Shown in pieces: positions 41,321 through 50,232 of a DNA stretch of 50,526 bases. The position numbers and the translations under genes were made by a program. Every line of letters starts with the position of its first letter. The stretch's first letter is position 1. Source of the DNA: Candidatus Aminicenantota bacterium (GTDB taxonomy: Bacteria; Acidobacteriota; Aminicenantia; UBA2199). The stretch is from NCBI GenBank assembly GCA_029938635.1, contig JAOZUQ010000004.1:72513-123038 (forward strand), written 5' to 3'. Below the pieces are notes generated by a model, which saw only the letters and a program-made list of their open reading frames with translations, did not search any database and had not been told where the DNA came from.

Positions 41321-42013
41321 TTATAATAGAAGTTTGTAACCGGCGCCGTGGATTGTGATTATGTGGTGAGGATCTTTGGGATTATCCTCGATCTTGTTCC
41401 TGAGTTTTACTATAAAATTATCAATGGTCTTCGGGTCCGGGAAATATTCATCTCCCCAAACTTTATCGATGATCTCATCCCTAGATATGACCTTCCCAGG
41501 ATTTTCCAGGAATAATTTTATTATCTGTTGTTCTTTGGGGGAAAGCGAATGATCTTTCCCGCTCTTTTTTACAATAAACTGATCCAGGAGGATCTCGGCA
41601 ATACCGATCATCAAAGGTACCTGTCCCCTTTTACTATCACCGGCAGTGGCTTCAACCCTTTTAAGGACTGCTCTTATCCTGGCGATCAACTCTTTTGCAC
41701 TGAATGGTTTTGTTACATAATCATCTGCCCCGAGTTCGAATCCGAGAAGTTTATCACTCTCCTGCACCCTTGCAGTAAGTAATATTATAGGAACTATCTG
41801 GTCGATCTTTCTTATCTTCCTGCATAATTCGAAACCGTCAGCACCGGGAAGGTTGATGTCAAGGATCAGGAGATCGGGCTTATTTGAGATGAATTTTTGA
41901 TACCCGTCTTCACTATTGTCTGTGGCCTCAACTGAAAAGTCATGGAATGTCAGAGCAGAGGACAATGCTTCAACTATTGTTTTGTCATCTTCGACCAATA
42001 ATATCTTAGTCAT
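41321..42013 (-). CDS. OmpR/PhoB-family response regulator
   Basis: The 230-residue protein has a receiver domain (about 3-115) with ILLVEDDKT, phospho-acceptor Asp52 in LLILDINLPG, Thr in ILLTAR and Lys in VTKPFSAKE. The winged-helix DNA-binding domain (about 135-230) has SLSPKEQQIIKLFLENPG, VISRDEIIDKVWG, TIDNFIVKLRNKIE and HGAGYKLLL. It is coupled by a 4-base overlap to the sensor kinase gene upstream, so the two form a two-component system. The target genes are unknown. Confidence 0.95.
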   Translation of the reverse strand: MTKILLVEDDKTIVEALSSALTFHDFSVEATDNSEDGYQKFISNKPDLLILDINLPGADGFELCRKIRKIDQIVPIILLTARVQESDKLLGFELGADDYVTKPFSAKELIARIRAVLKRVEATAGDSKRGQVPLMIGIAEILLDQFIVKKSGKDHSLSPKEQQIIKLFLENPGKVISRDEIIDKVWGDEYFPDPKTIDNFIVKLRNKIEDNPKDPHHIITIHGAGYKLLL

Positions 42014-44220
42014 TGTTTCCCCATTGTATCATTAATCGGGAACAGGATTACAAATGAAGATCCTTCTCCCGGCCTGCTGTTAACGGTGATCTCCCCTTTA
42101 TGGGCTGCAATTATGTGAGCAACTATGAATAATCCGAGCCCGCTCCCCTCAGTGGCTGTTACTTTATCTGTCCCGGACCGGTAAAATTTTTCAAATATTT
42201 TTTTCTGATCCATGGGAGAGATACCAATACCCTTGTCCCTGACTTCCATCCTGATCTTTTCCCCTTCCTGTGTCAGTTTTATCAGGACGTCTTCATTCCC
42301 GAAAGAGTATTTCATACTGTTCTGGATAAGATTAGAGATAATAAGCTTAATTCCATCAGGATCACCATTCAATTCCGGAAGTCCGTCAGCTAGCTCTGTT
42401 CTTATCCCGGGACCAAAATTTTCTAAATTATTGCTGAGGTATTCCTCTATAATATCTTTAACTGAAACTTTCCTGAAATTATAAAGTTTCTTCCCTGAGT
42501 CGATCTGGGAAAAATCAAGCATATTGTTAATAGTCTCATTCATCCCTTTGGTCTCTGAAATAATGCTTTTTAAAAATTTATCTATTTTGTTTGTGTTATC
42601 TATCCATCCGGAAGTTATATTCTCGGCAAGAAGTCTCATCCTTGTGATCGGCGTTTTTAGAGTATGGGATACATGGTCGATAAATTCAGATTTTGACCGG
42701 AGCAATTCCATCTCTTTGGCAATGTATTTATAGAACAATATGGTCCCGAGAATAAGGAATGCAATTAGTGAAATTATGAGCCCGTAGTTTATCAAGACCT
42801 CCTTTCTGGCAATTGTCTGAAAATGGTCGGGATCGCCGGAATAGAGGATGAGAGAATATCCGTTCAATACTTTTGTAAAAGGGAGATTGACAAGTATTAT
42901 TTCATTATTATTTTCCCCTTTTATCAGATCCATATCTGAATTGTATTCGATCTTTGGTTCTGTGTTATCTGCACTGAGTTTTAGTTTCACTTCTTCGGGG
43001 AAGAAGGTTTTTTTTATATGGTCGTCAGAAACAAGAAACCCGAAAATATAGTCACTGTTTTCAGTGGAAGTTTTGAATCTTTTATAACGGATGTCTACAT
43101 ATTTGTTTAATGGAAAAAACAAAAATGATTTGAAGTTTATCTCTTCATTTACTGATCTGAGATCTATCTTGCTTCTAATAGTTCTGTAGAACCATGTTTT
43201 TTCATCACTTGGTGTATATAATTCTTTCAGCTTAAGAAATCTCTCCTCACTGGTTGATTCACCTCTCCGGTTGTCTGAAGCATCCTCAAGTGATTCGGTG
43301 AATCTCCAGTCGAGGATTCTGTCAAGATCTGTAATATTCCGTAGTCCGGATAAATTTCCTGGGCTGAATTGAGAAATATCCGAGTCTTTCAGCACTTCCC
43401 GGTATCTGTTGAGATTATCCAGTGCCTCATTTTTATACATATCGAACTGGCCGGATCCGGATAATGATTCGTGTTTTACGATCTTTTCATAAAGGGACAG
43501 GTATCGTTTCAGAGAGGATTGCATCAGTCCCAGATTCTTTTGAGAAAGCGCTTCCTGACGCAATATTGTCAGCCAGAAAGGGAGGTCAGCCTCGAGTTTG
43601 TTATTATGATCTTTTATCAGTAATTGATAGTAATAGGATGCCTGATGGAATTTTCCTTCCTTAAAATAGCATCTGGCGATTGCGTTAAGTATATAGGGTG
43701 TTGCCATTTTCCGGGAAGAGATACTGAGACATTTTGTATATATTTGCAATGCTCCCATGATGTCATTTCCGGTGAACTCCAGATCTCTCCCTTTCGAGTA
43801 CAGAGATCCGATGACCGGGTCGGAGGCGGCAAGGTCAGGGCTCCGTAACCGGGACTCGGCCTTACTGCCGGTTACTGGGAAAATATAATTTCCCTCCACT
43901 TCAAGGATGAACGGGTAGCTTATTATTGGATTGTTAACTACGAGTGATTTTATAGTTTCTATAATAGATGAAGGATCGGAAATCTCTACCTTCAGGCTGG
44001 AAAGTTCAGTGAAAACCTTAGAGATGGATTGTTCGGAACTATTTTCAATATTCTGGAGTGTCTCATTTGCCCTTAGTTCATATTCTTTTTTCAGGTTCAG
44101 TTCACGGGAAGATTTCTGCTGAGACACATAATATAAACCGAGTATACTGATTATGATGCCGGGGGTGATAATACTGGCAAGAATCAAAGATTGCCTCATT
44201 TTTTTCCACTTTTTTTTCAA
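42010..44220 (-). CDS. Membrane sensor histidine kinase with large TPR-containing extracytoplasmic domain
   Basis: The 736-residue product has a first membrane helix near 13-28 and an extracytoplasmic region to about 470, with TPR-like segments (DIMGALQIYTKCLSISSRK, AIARCYFKEGKFHQASYYYQ). A second helix lies near 475-497. The HisKA domain has His about 517 in HVSHTLKTPITR and the HATPase has NSMKYSFGN, RDKGIGIS, FEKFYRSG and GSGLGLFIVAHIIA. It is complete and likely bifunctional. The TPR repeats in the sensor suggest that a protein or peptide, not a small molecule, is sensed. The promoter must lie in 44221-44290, divergent from rpsU. Confidence 0.93.
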   Translation of the reverse strand: MKKKWKKMRQSLILASIITPGIIISILGLYYVSQQKSSRELNLKKEYELRANETLQNIENSSEQSISKVFTELSSLKVEISDPSSIIETIKSLVVNNPIISYPFILEVEGNYIFPVTGSKAESRLRSPDLAASDPVIGSLYSKGRDLEFTGNDIMGALQIYTKCLSISSRKMATPYILNAIARCYFKEGKFHQASYYYQLLIKDHNNKLEADLPFWLTILRQEALSQKNLGLMQSSLKRYLSLYEKIVKHESLSGSGQFDMYKNEALDNLNRYREVLKDSDISQFSPGNLSGLRNITDLDRILDWRFTESLEDASDNRRGESTSEERFLKLKELYTPSDEKTWFYRTIRSKIDLRSVNEEINFKSFLFFPLNKYVDIRYKRFKTSTENSDYIFGFLVSDDHIKKTFFPEEVKLKLSADNTEPKIEYNSDMDLIKGENNNEIILVNLPFTKVLNGYSLILYSGDPDHFQTIARKEVLINYGLIISLIAFLILGTILFYKYIAKEMELLRSKSEFIDHVSHTLKTPITRMRLLAENITSGWIDNTNKIDKFLKSIISETKGMNETINNMLDFSQIDSGKKLYNFRKVSVKDIIEEYLSNNLENFGPGIRTELADGLPELNGDPDGIKLIISNLIQNSMKYSFGNEDVLIKLTQEGEKIRMEVRDKGIGISPMDQKKIFEKFYRSGTDKVTATEGSGLGLFIVAHIIAAHKGEITVNSRPGEGSSFVILFPINDTMGKQ

Positions 44221-44286
44221 TTTATTTCCAAAATGGATTATAAATGATTGAATCTGTAATAGAAAGAAGGTGGACGGCCGGAATTC

Positions 44287-44315
44287 TTGACAGGGTCAGG
44301 GAAATAGAGTATAAA
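44287..44315 (+). promoter_or_regulatory. Sigma-70-type promoter of rpsU and the tRNA genes
   Basis: TTGACA (44287-44292), a 17-base spacer and TATAAA (44310-44315) lie 34 bases before the rpsU start and just before its ribosome site. The same transcript probably continues through tRNA-Pro and tRNA-Arg. Confidence 0.8.
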
Positions 44316-44349
44316 TATCCCATTATTAAAAAAAAGGTGGTGATTAATC

Positions 44350-44553
44350 TTGGCCAGTGTTGACGTAAGACCGGGTGAATCGTTTGACAGTGCTTTCAGA
44401 AGATTCAAGAGAAAAGTACAGACTGAAGCAATAATCAAAGAGATCAAAAAACACGCAGTTTACCTGAAACCGGGTGAACGGAAAAGACTGAAGATAGCCC
44501 AGGCACAGAAAAGAATGCGCAAAAGAATGCGTAGAGAGATATCTGACCTGTAA
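44350..44553 (+). CDS. rpsU: Small ribosomal subunit protein bS21
   Basis: The 67-residue protein has the S21 pattern: VDVRPGESFDSAFRRFKRKV, EAIIKEIKKHAVYLKPGERK and a basic C-terminal helix AQKRMRKRMRR. It helps the 30S subunit in initiation. The start codon is TTG, with AAGGTGG upstream at good spacing. It is followed after 6 bases by tRNA-Pro. Confidence 0.96.
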   Translation: MASVDVRPGESFDSAFRRFKRKVQTEAIIKEIKKHAVYLKPGERKRLKIAQAQKRMRKRMRREISDL

Positions 44554-44559
44554 AAAGCA

Positions 44560-44633
44560 CGGGGCGTGGCTCAGTCTGGTAGAGTATCGGTTTTGGGAAC
44601 CGAGGGTCGCAGGTTCGAACCCTGCCGCCCCGA
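44560..44633 (+). tRNA. tRNA-Pro (anticodon TGG)
   Basis: A 74-nt cloverleaf. Acceptor CGGGGCG/CGCCCCG with discriminator A, D arm GGCTCAGTCTGGTAGAG, anticodon arm TCGGT-TTTGGGA-ACCGA and T arm GCAGGTTCGAACCCTGC. CCA is not encoded. Confidence 0.97.
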
Positions 44634-44648
44634 GTTTTTATTCAAAAT

Positions 44649-44721
44649 GCACCCGTAGCTCAATGGATAGAGCAACTGACTTCTAATCAGTAGGTTGGGC
44701 GTTCGAGTCGCTCCGGGTGTA
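44649..44721 (+). tRNA. tRNA-Arg (anticodon TCT)
   Basis: A 73-nt cloverleaf. Acceptor GCACCCG/CGGGTGT (terminal G-U pair) with discriminator A, D arm GCTCAATGGATAGAGC, anticodon arm CTGA-CTTCTAA-TCAG and T arm GGCGTTCGAGTCGCTCC. CCA is not encoded. It borders an accessory region, and tRNA-Arg genes are common island integration sites. I see no copy of its 3' end further along the window. Confidence 0.96.
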
Positions 44722-44788
44722 CTTTTTCCTCCCCATATATCGGTCGTTTTCGCAGTCTTAAAATTTTATCGTTAAAAATATTTTCACG

Positions 44789-44807
44789 GGTGCCACATTT
44801 GGTGCCA
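44789..44807. repeat. GGTGCCA direct repeat downstream of tRNA-Arg
   Basis: GGTGCCA occurs twice 12 bases apart (44789-44795 and 44801-44807) in the 239-base gap between tRNA-Arg and the ATPase gene. Nothing else is evident in this gap apart from AT-rich sequence. It may be a remnant of an integration event; the evidence is slight. Confidence 0.3.
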
Positions 44808-44960
44808 AATAAAAGTCATTAAAACCGGCTAATAGTAGTATAAACCCCATTCAATTCCAAAATACTGTCAGGATACCCTTGTATATTAAAAGGAATTATT
44901 TTAAAACAACCTTGTATTATTAAATCAAAATGATATGATTGAGACTGAAAGGAGGAAAGG

Positions 44961-46265
44961 ATGAAGCGGAGGATCGAAAAACAACTTCTGGAATGGAAGA
45001 ACAGCCGGAGGAGAAAGCCTCTCATTGTGAGGGGTGCCCGTCAGGTTGGGAAAACCTGGAGTGTAAAAAAACTTGGCTCGGATCACTTTGAAAATTCCAT
45101 CCATCTTGATCTGGAAAAGAATCGAAATTTCCACTCTCTCTTTGAGGGAGATTTAGATCCTAGATTAATTGTTCAAAGTATTGAAGTGCTGACGAAGACG
45201 AAAATCACTTCAGGAAAAACATTGTTGTTCATAGATGAGATCCAGAGTTGCCCCAGGGCGATTATGTCACTTCGCTATTTCTATGAGGAGATGCCTGATC
45301 TGCATGTTATTGCCGCAGGCTCTTTGTTGGAATTCGCTTTGAGTGAAATTTCCTTTCCTGTAGGCAGAATTCAGTACCTGCAAATGGCTCCTTTGTCTTT
45401 TTCGGAATATCTTGAAGCGGGGGGAAACGATAAATTGGTGGAAATTATTCACTCCAAACCTGAAACATTACCGGAACCAATACATAATTTGTTACTCAGG
45501 GAATTGAAAACATATTTTTTTATTGGAGGGATGCCGGAGAGTGTCAGATCCTTTTATCAAACAAGCAGTTTTATAGAATCTTTCAAGATTCATAAAGAGC
45601 TTTTCAATTCCTTTAAAGATGATTTTGGAAAATATGCTGCTCATTCCAGTAAGGCTTGCCTTGAGGAAGTTTTTGTAAATTCTGCAAAGAACATTGGGAA
45701 TCAATTGGCTTATTCCAGATTATCTGATTCTTTCTCTAATCCTACAATAAAGAAAGCATTTGAGTTATTAGTGAAAGCCAGAATGATCAATAAAGTTTCA
45801 TCAGTTGGAAAATTGGAACTTCCACTGGATGTGCAGAGTTCTTCAAGAAAGTTTAAAGCCATTATGCTGGATATTGGTATATGGCAGCAATTAAGCGGTA
45901 TTTCTATTGGGAGTGAAATAGCAGAAGCAAATCTGATGAACTTGTATCGTGGAGCTCTTGCTGAACAATTTGTCGGACAGGAATTACTGACATTTGCCGG
46001 TGAGAATTTGTTCTATTGGGCAAGAAATGAAAAAAGCAGTACTGCTGAGGTTGATTATGTTGTATCTGTGAAAGGAAGGATCTATCCTATTGAGGTGAAG
46101 AGCGGAAGTTCGGGATCTTTAAAGAGCCTCCATCTGGCATTGAAAACTTATCCTGATTGTCCCGGAGGAATTGTATTTTCAACTCGTGAATTTGGCGAGA
46201 TTCCAAATCAGAAAATAACATTCCTACCTCTATATTATGCTGGTCAGTTTATGAATTTTCTTTAA
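44961..46265 (+). CDS. AAA_14/DUF4143 ATPase with nuclease-like C-terminus
   Basis: The 434-residue protein has Walker A VRGARQVGKTWSV near 23-35, Walker B TLLFIDEIQSCP near 89-100 and sensor block HVIAAGSLLEFALSE. The DUF4143 region follows (IGGMPESVRSFYQ, then AFELLVKARMINKVSS). The C-terminus EVDYVVSVKGRIYPIEVKSG has the D-x(n)-E-x-K pattern of restriction-endonuclease-like folds. This family is widespread, patchily distributed and of unknown function, often treated as accessory or possibly mobile. AGGAGG precedes the start. It is the first gene after tRNA-Arg. Confidence 0.93.
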   Translation: MKRRIEKQLLEWKNSRRRKPLIVRGARQVGKTWSVKKLGSDHFENSIHLDLEKNRNFHSLFEGDLDPRLIVQSIEVLTKTKITSGKTLLFIDEIQSCPRAIMSLRYFYEEMPDLHVIAAGSLLEFALSEISFPVGRIQYLQMAPLSFSEYLEAGGNDKLVEIIHSKPETLPEPIHNLLLRELKTYFFIGGMPESVRSFYQTSSFIESFKIHKELFNSFKDDFGKYAAHSSKACLEEVFVNSAKNIGNQLAYSRLSDSFSNPTIKKAFELLVKARMINKVSSVGKLELPLDVQSSSRKFKAIMLDIGIWQQLSGISIGSEIAEANLMNLYRGALAEQFVGQELLTFAGENLFYWARNEKSSTAEVDYVVSVKGRIYPIEVKSGSSGSLKSLHLALKTYPDCPGGIVFSTREFGEIPNQKITFLPLYYAGQFMNFL

Positions 46266-46794
46266 GCTTAAATATCAATTGATGTATTTCAGATCGAGGT
46301 ATTTATTTTATCTAAATAAATTTTCATTTCATTGGATTATTTATTGGTGGCAAATACGCGCCATTTCTGCTTTTAAAATTGATTTATGTGTCTAAATTAT
46401 GACTACCGAATACGATTGGATATGATCCCATTAGGTTTTTCTCACCATTGGTCTTCATCCCTTTTTTGAGTTACTGAAAAGATTGGAGTGGTCTCATTTA
46501 TCCTTCACTTGGAACCTGATGGATTATTGGCGCGGAATATTCACTCTGTAACTGAAGTTAAGAAAGCAAGGGTGCGAAATTATGTATGTATTATATGTGG
46601 ATAAATGCAAAGTGTATATAAATATGAAAAGATGAGTTTACACTATTGACATTTACCTTCTAATGGATGACCCCTTTAGCATTTATAAATTTAATAACTA
46701 CTAAAGTAGTATTTCAAATTAACCTACTTTAGTTGACTTGATTGGTTCTGGTTATCACTTAGAATAAATACAGTTTTGTTTAAAGGAAAGAATC
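46266..46794. other. Gap between ATPase gene and leader ORF; mostly featureless, palindrome near its end
   Basis: About 430 AT-rich bases show no convincing coding frame, RNA gene or terminator. The last 100 bases hold the ACTAAAGT palindrome (46700-46733) and a stretch TTAGAATAAATACAGTTTTG that is nearly repeated before the SnoaL-like gene at 50199, so the promoter is likely here. The region resembles decayed accessory DNA. Confidence 0.5.
46700..46733. promoter_or_regulatory. Palindromic site with ACTAAAGT core, upstream of leader ORF/S41 peptidase
   Basis: ACTAAAGTAG (46700-46709) and CTACTTTAGT (46724-46733) are perfect 10-bp arms with a 14-base spacer. The site matches the core of the site at 50117-50156, which lies ahead of a homologous leader, and the dyad near 10060. 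It is a probable regulator-binding site. Confidence 0.65.
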
Positions 46795-46908
46795 ATGAAG
46801 AATATTACTAAAATTAGCTTGATAATATTATCTCTTATTACAAAAATTTTATGTTTCAAATTTGTGGCAGGCCAAGTAAGCAATCAATTAGATAACTTGG
46901 AGAATTAA
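46795..46908 (+). CDS. 37-residue truncated copy of the SnoaL-like gene's signal-peptide region
   Basis: MKNITKISLIILSLITKILC is nearly identical to the start of the gene at 50233 (MKNITKISLIIFALITKVLC), and the sequence upstream including the AAAGGAA ribosome site is also shared. After VSNQLD the similarity breaks and the frame stops at TAA, two bases before the S41 peptidase ATG. It is either a decayed duplicate of the secreted SnoaL-like gene or a small leader peptide whose termination couples to the peptidase start. It is too short to be functional as an enzyme. Confidence 0.7.
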   Translation: MKNITKISLIILSLITKILCFKFVAGQVSNQLDNLEN

Positions 46909-46910
46909 AA

Positions 46911-48596
46911 ATGAAAAAAATATACTTGATTTGTATCTTGGTTGTAATACTATTTTTATCAATTTATGGAAAAAAAGAAAGGATTTTAAGTAATCAAAAA
47001 TGGTTGGAAGATTTAAATTGTACTGTAAAGCTACTAAAATCCACCCACCCATATCTATATTATCGGATATCAGAGGATGAATTTAACAAGATTGTAAACC
47101 AGAGTAAATTAAATATCCGAAAAGCAGTTTCTGACCATGAAGCTTATTTTATAATAAAAAAAGTTATTGCTTCAATACAGGATGGACATACTCAACTATT
47201 GGATCAAGGTGTTATAAATCTGAGAGAGTTGAGATTTCCTTTTTTATTAGGCAAATTTGAAGATGGTGTGTTTATAACTGTTATTCGTAACGACTATCAG
47301 AAATATTTTGGATCCAAGGTGGTTTCTATAAACGAAAAACCTATTGAGCAAGTTTTAAAAATAACCAGTTCTGTAATTAATATGGATAATAAATTTGGCC
47401 TTATTCCCCCTTCAGTTAATTTAATAACTTTTGCTCAAAAAATATTCGGCTTGGAAATTATTGATAGTGAGGAAGAAATAAATCTGGAATTAATTACTAC
47501 TCAAAATGAAAGAAGAAAAATCAAGGTAAAGTCTGTATGGGAGAAATTTCCAAGATTCTGGCCCAACAGACTTACTATGGCCCCTACCAAAGGAGAATAT
47601 ATTGATGTAGCTAAATCATTGGGTAAGAATACTCCACTTTATTTAAAAAAACAGGATAAGAATTCAAAATTTTATTGGTTTGAGCATTTAAGGGATTCGA
47701 AAACAATATACTTTCAATATAATCAGGTTGATAATCAACCTGGAAATCCGGAATCATTCTCTCAATTCACTGAAAGACTATGGGATTATATTGATCAAAA
47801 CAGGAAGGCTGTTGATAAACTTGTCATTGATATTCGTTTTAACGATGGAGGAAACGGGAGAATGATGACACCTTTTATTAATCATATAATTAAAAGGGAT
47901 TTTATAAATAAAAGAGGCAAATTATTTGTCCTGGTGGGTAATAGAACTTATAGTGCTCCAGTTATCTTAATGACAGAATTAGTTGTTCACACTGAAGCCA
48001 TATTCGTCGGAACTCCTCCAGCCAGCCCATTTAATTTTTTCAGTAACCGAAGAATCGTCGGAAGACTACCAAATAGTGATTTTCAGTTAGGGATAGCTTC
48101 GCTTCAAATTGCTCATGCCTGGCCTTATCAACCGGAGTATTTCCAGCCGGATATCCCTTCCGGCTTCACTAGCAAGGAATATTTTTCAGGGAAGGATCCG
48201 GCTATGGATATTATCTTAAATGGAAATGGCCTTCTATCTGTGGAAGATATTGCAGCAGATTATGGAGTAGAATCCGCTCTTGAATTCTATAAGAAAAATA
48301 AAGCTAAATTTTCAAAATACGAATGGTGGACTGCTTATAATCAGGATATTCTGGAGAGCAGGATCAATCAACAAGGATATAATCTGATGGTAACTGATAA
48401 AAAAAAAGCTTATCAGATTTTTAAACTCAACACAATCTTATTCCCTAAATCTCCTAATGTCTGGGACAGTTTCGCTGAAATCAATATAGTTAAAGATAAA
48501 GTGATGGATGCAATAAAATTTTACAAAAAATCCTTGGACTTAAATCCAGAAAATGATAATGCCAGAAAAATGTTAAATAAATTAATAAAAAAATAA
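46911..48596 (+). CDS. S41-family (C-terminal processing-like) peptidase with TPR tail
   Basis: The 561-residue product has an N-terminal signal sequence (about 4-19) and a helical cap region containing SIQDGHTQLL. The S41 core follows from about 275: SKTIYFQYNQVDNQPGNP, DKLVIDIRFNDGGNG and VLVGNRTYSAPVILMTEL, with the likely nucleophile Ser near 348, then AIFVGTPPASPFNF. No PDZ domain is evident. The last 70 residues look like TPR repeats (AYQIFKLNTILFPKSPNVWD, AIKFYKKSLDLNPENDNAR). It resembles the exported S41 peptidases of Bacteroidetes. It is translated from a start 2 bases past the leader ORF, with GGAG inside that ORF. Confidence 0.87.
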   Translation: MKKIYLICILVVILFLSIYGKKERILSNQKWLEDLNCTVKLLKSTHPYLYYRISEDEFNKIVNQSKLNIRKAVSDHEAYFIIKKVIASIQDGHTQLLDQGVINLRELRFPFLLGKFEDGVFITVIRNDYQKYFGSKVVSINEKPIEQVLKITSSVINMDNKFGLIPPSVNLITFAQKIFGLEIIDSEEEINLELITTQNERRKIKVKSVWEKFPRFWPNRLTMAPTKGEYIDVAKSLGKNTPLYLKKQDKNSKFYWFEHLRDSKTIYFQYNQVDNQPGNPESFSQFTERLWDYIDQNRKAVDKLVIDIRFNDGGNGRMMTPFINHIIKRDFINKRGKLFVLVGNRTYSAPVILMTELVVHTEAIFVGTPPASPFNFFSNRRIVGRLPNSDFQLGIASLQIAHAWPYQPEYFQPDIPSGFTSKEYFSGKDPAMDIILNGNGLLSVEDIAADYGVESALEFYKKNKAKFSKYEWWTAYNQDILESRINQQGYNLMVTDKKKAYQIFKLNTILFPKSPNVWDSFAEINIVKDKVMDAIKFYKKSLDLNPENDNARKMLNKLIKK

Positions 48597-48627
48597 ACTT
48601 TGATATGATTCTTAACTTGGAGCAAAA

Positions 48628-48945
48628 ATGGATAATTTAGTGAGTGATGCTTTTAAGATCTTCAATAGTGAAGCGTCTGAACATGCAGGATGCTGGAAAG
48701 AATTGATCCAAGGGCTTTCTAAAGTTAGCACTCTTGATAAGAGAACTTATAATCTTGCATACCTTTCTGTTCTGGCAGTTTTGGGTAGGAAGAATGGGAT
48801 ACCTTTTCATGTGAAAATAGCAAAGAGTGCCGGGGCAACAAGAGAAGAAATTATTAGTGCCCTTCTGGTTGGATTGCCTGCCGCCGGTCATATTGTTACG
48901 GAAGTTCTCCCGAAAGCAGTCGAAACTTTTGATGAGGAAATTTAA
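48628..48945 (+). CDS. Carboxymuconolactone decarboxylase (AhpD-like) family protein
   Basis: The 105-residue helical protein has TLDKRTYNLAYLSVLAVLGR, then HVKIAKSAGATREEIISALL, the CMD-family core. The CXXC pair of AhpD, which would follow LAYLSVLA, is absent (only Cys22 is present), so a peroxidase-reductase role is unlikely. Members without CXXC have diverse or unknown roles. A GGAG site precedes the start. It follows the peptidase by 31 bases and may be co-transcribed with it. Confidence 0.82.
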   Translation: MDNLVSDAFKIFNSEASEHAGCWKELIQGLSKVSTLDKRTYNLAYLSVLAVLGRKNGIPFHVKIAKSAGATREEIISALLVGLPAAGHIVTEVLPKAVETFDEEI

Positions 48946-49071
48946 TTGCCTTAAAAGTGACTATAGCTCAATCAGTGTTGTTTTTCCTTGAGGCTCATAC
49001 TACTTTTCGACCAGATCGCCCGAATCTGTCCTAATGTTACAATGTGATCTGTGTATTCAAAATTATGGTAA

Positions 49072-50025
49072 TTACAAAGTTTTAAGGAATTTTCCGGTCA
49101 GTTGAACCCGGTTTGATACATTGAATTTTTTGAAAATACGGTAATTATAATCTTTAATGGTTTGAAGTGACAGGAACAGTTTATCAGAGATCTCTTTGTT
49201 AGTAAAACCATCACATATCAGACCTATTATTTTTGCTTCGGTATCAGAAACATTTCCTGCTTTAATATGATAATCAAGACTTTCAAGGAGCGTTTTCTCT
49301 GTTGCAGGGCGTTGGTAATAGTTCTGCAATATGATCTTCAAATACTTCAAAAGTAAAAGATTAAATATAAGTAAAATCAGGGAAGAAATTAATGTAATAA
49401 ATTCATTTGGGATTTTTGTGAAGATTTGAAGTGGTACCGTACACAATAGAAGTGTCATAATAAAAAGAAATCCGGAAGAGAATACCCTTACAGTTTTTCT
49501 CCTTAAGTGATCCTCTATTTTGTTTGAGATAATTAGTGTCCTTATCATTTCAAATGTGACTAGGATCATCCCCAGATAGTCAATCAGTATGTTAATGCAT
49601 ATGTAGAGTGGAATTCTTAAAAAGAAGAGCTTGAACTTTACTCCGATAAAAAAAGTTATAATAAGCAACAGCCATATAGTTAAAAGTAATATCTTGTATT
49701 TTCTGCTGAATTTTTCTTCAATTAAAACCCGGAATAATGATATAAAAACTCCAAAAATAAAGATAAGCAGAATGCTGGCAAGAATCCTGTAGGTGAGCTC
49801 TATAGAATATGCTATCTCTTCATTCATGCTATGGAGTATATTTACTAAAAAGTAATTGTAAAAAAGATTTATTGCTATTCCGAGATTTGTGACGACAAGG
49901 AAATAAAAGAAATTTTTTGATAATGCAGTTTTATATTTCTTTTCTTCAATCAAAGACAAATATATCGCAAACATGCCGATTATTAATCCTAGAATAAATA
50001 CAGCAATAGAAATATGAACTAGCAT
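49072..50025 (-). CDS. Membrane-bound LuxR-type transcription regulator
   Basis: The 317-residue product has about seven hydrophobic helices between residues 3 and 230, with no recognisable catalytic or transporter motif. A cytoplasmic LuxR/GerE helix-turn-helix follows (SDTEAKIIGLICDGFTNKE, then LFLSLQTIKDYNYRIFKKF). It resembles the seven-helix plus LuxR proteins that sense a membrane or lipid signal and act directly on DNA. It is divergent from the SnoaL-like gene, with the ACTAAAGT palindrome in between, so it may bind that site. The start at 50025 has a modest AGAGA ribosome site. Confidence 0.85.
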   Translation of the reverse strand: MLVHISIAVFILGLIIGMFAIYLSLIEEKKYKTALSKNFFYFLVVTNLGIAINLFYNYFLVNILHSMNEEIAYSIELTYRILASILLIFIFGVFISLFRVLIEEKFSRKYKILLLTIWLLLIITFFIGVKFKLFFLRIPLYICINILIDYLGMILVTFEMIRTLIISNKIEDHLRRKTVRVFSSGFLFIMTLLLCTVPLQIFTKIPNEFITLISSLILLIFNLLLLKYLKIILQNYYQRPATEKTLLESLDYHIKAGNVSDTEAKIIGLICDGFTNKEISDKLFLSLQTIKDYNYRIFKKFNVSNRVQLTGKFLKTL

Positions 50026-50116
50026 GCAATTATCTCTCTTCTAAATGAAATCATTCTCAAAATATTATCATATTTAAGACTCATGTTAAATCTGAGCATA
50101 AAAAACAATCTGCTTA

Positions 50117-50156
50117 ACAACTAAAGTCGTTATATTCAAAAAACGACTTTAGTTGT
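50117..50156. promoter_or_regulatory. Long perfect palindrome with ACTAAAGT core between divergent genes
   Basis: ACAACTAAAGTCGTT (50117-50131) and AACGACTTTAGTTGT (50142-50156) are perfect 15-bp arms with a 10-base spacer and no T-run. It lies between the membrane LuxR regulator (minus) and the SnoaL-like gene (plus), the usual place for an autoregulated operator. The symmetric half-site reappears at 46700-46733 and, in shorter form, at 10056-10067. Confidence 0.75.
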
Positions 50157-50232
50157 CTTGACCGGATCATGCGATCAACTAGACTATTGAAGAATAGTTA
50201 GAATAAAACAGTTTTGTTTAAAGGAAGGAATT

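Noticed and set aside
44722-44960. Prophage or island attachment site next to tRNA-Arg
   Set aside because: No integrase and no second copy of the tRNA 3' end were seen in the window.
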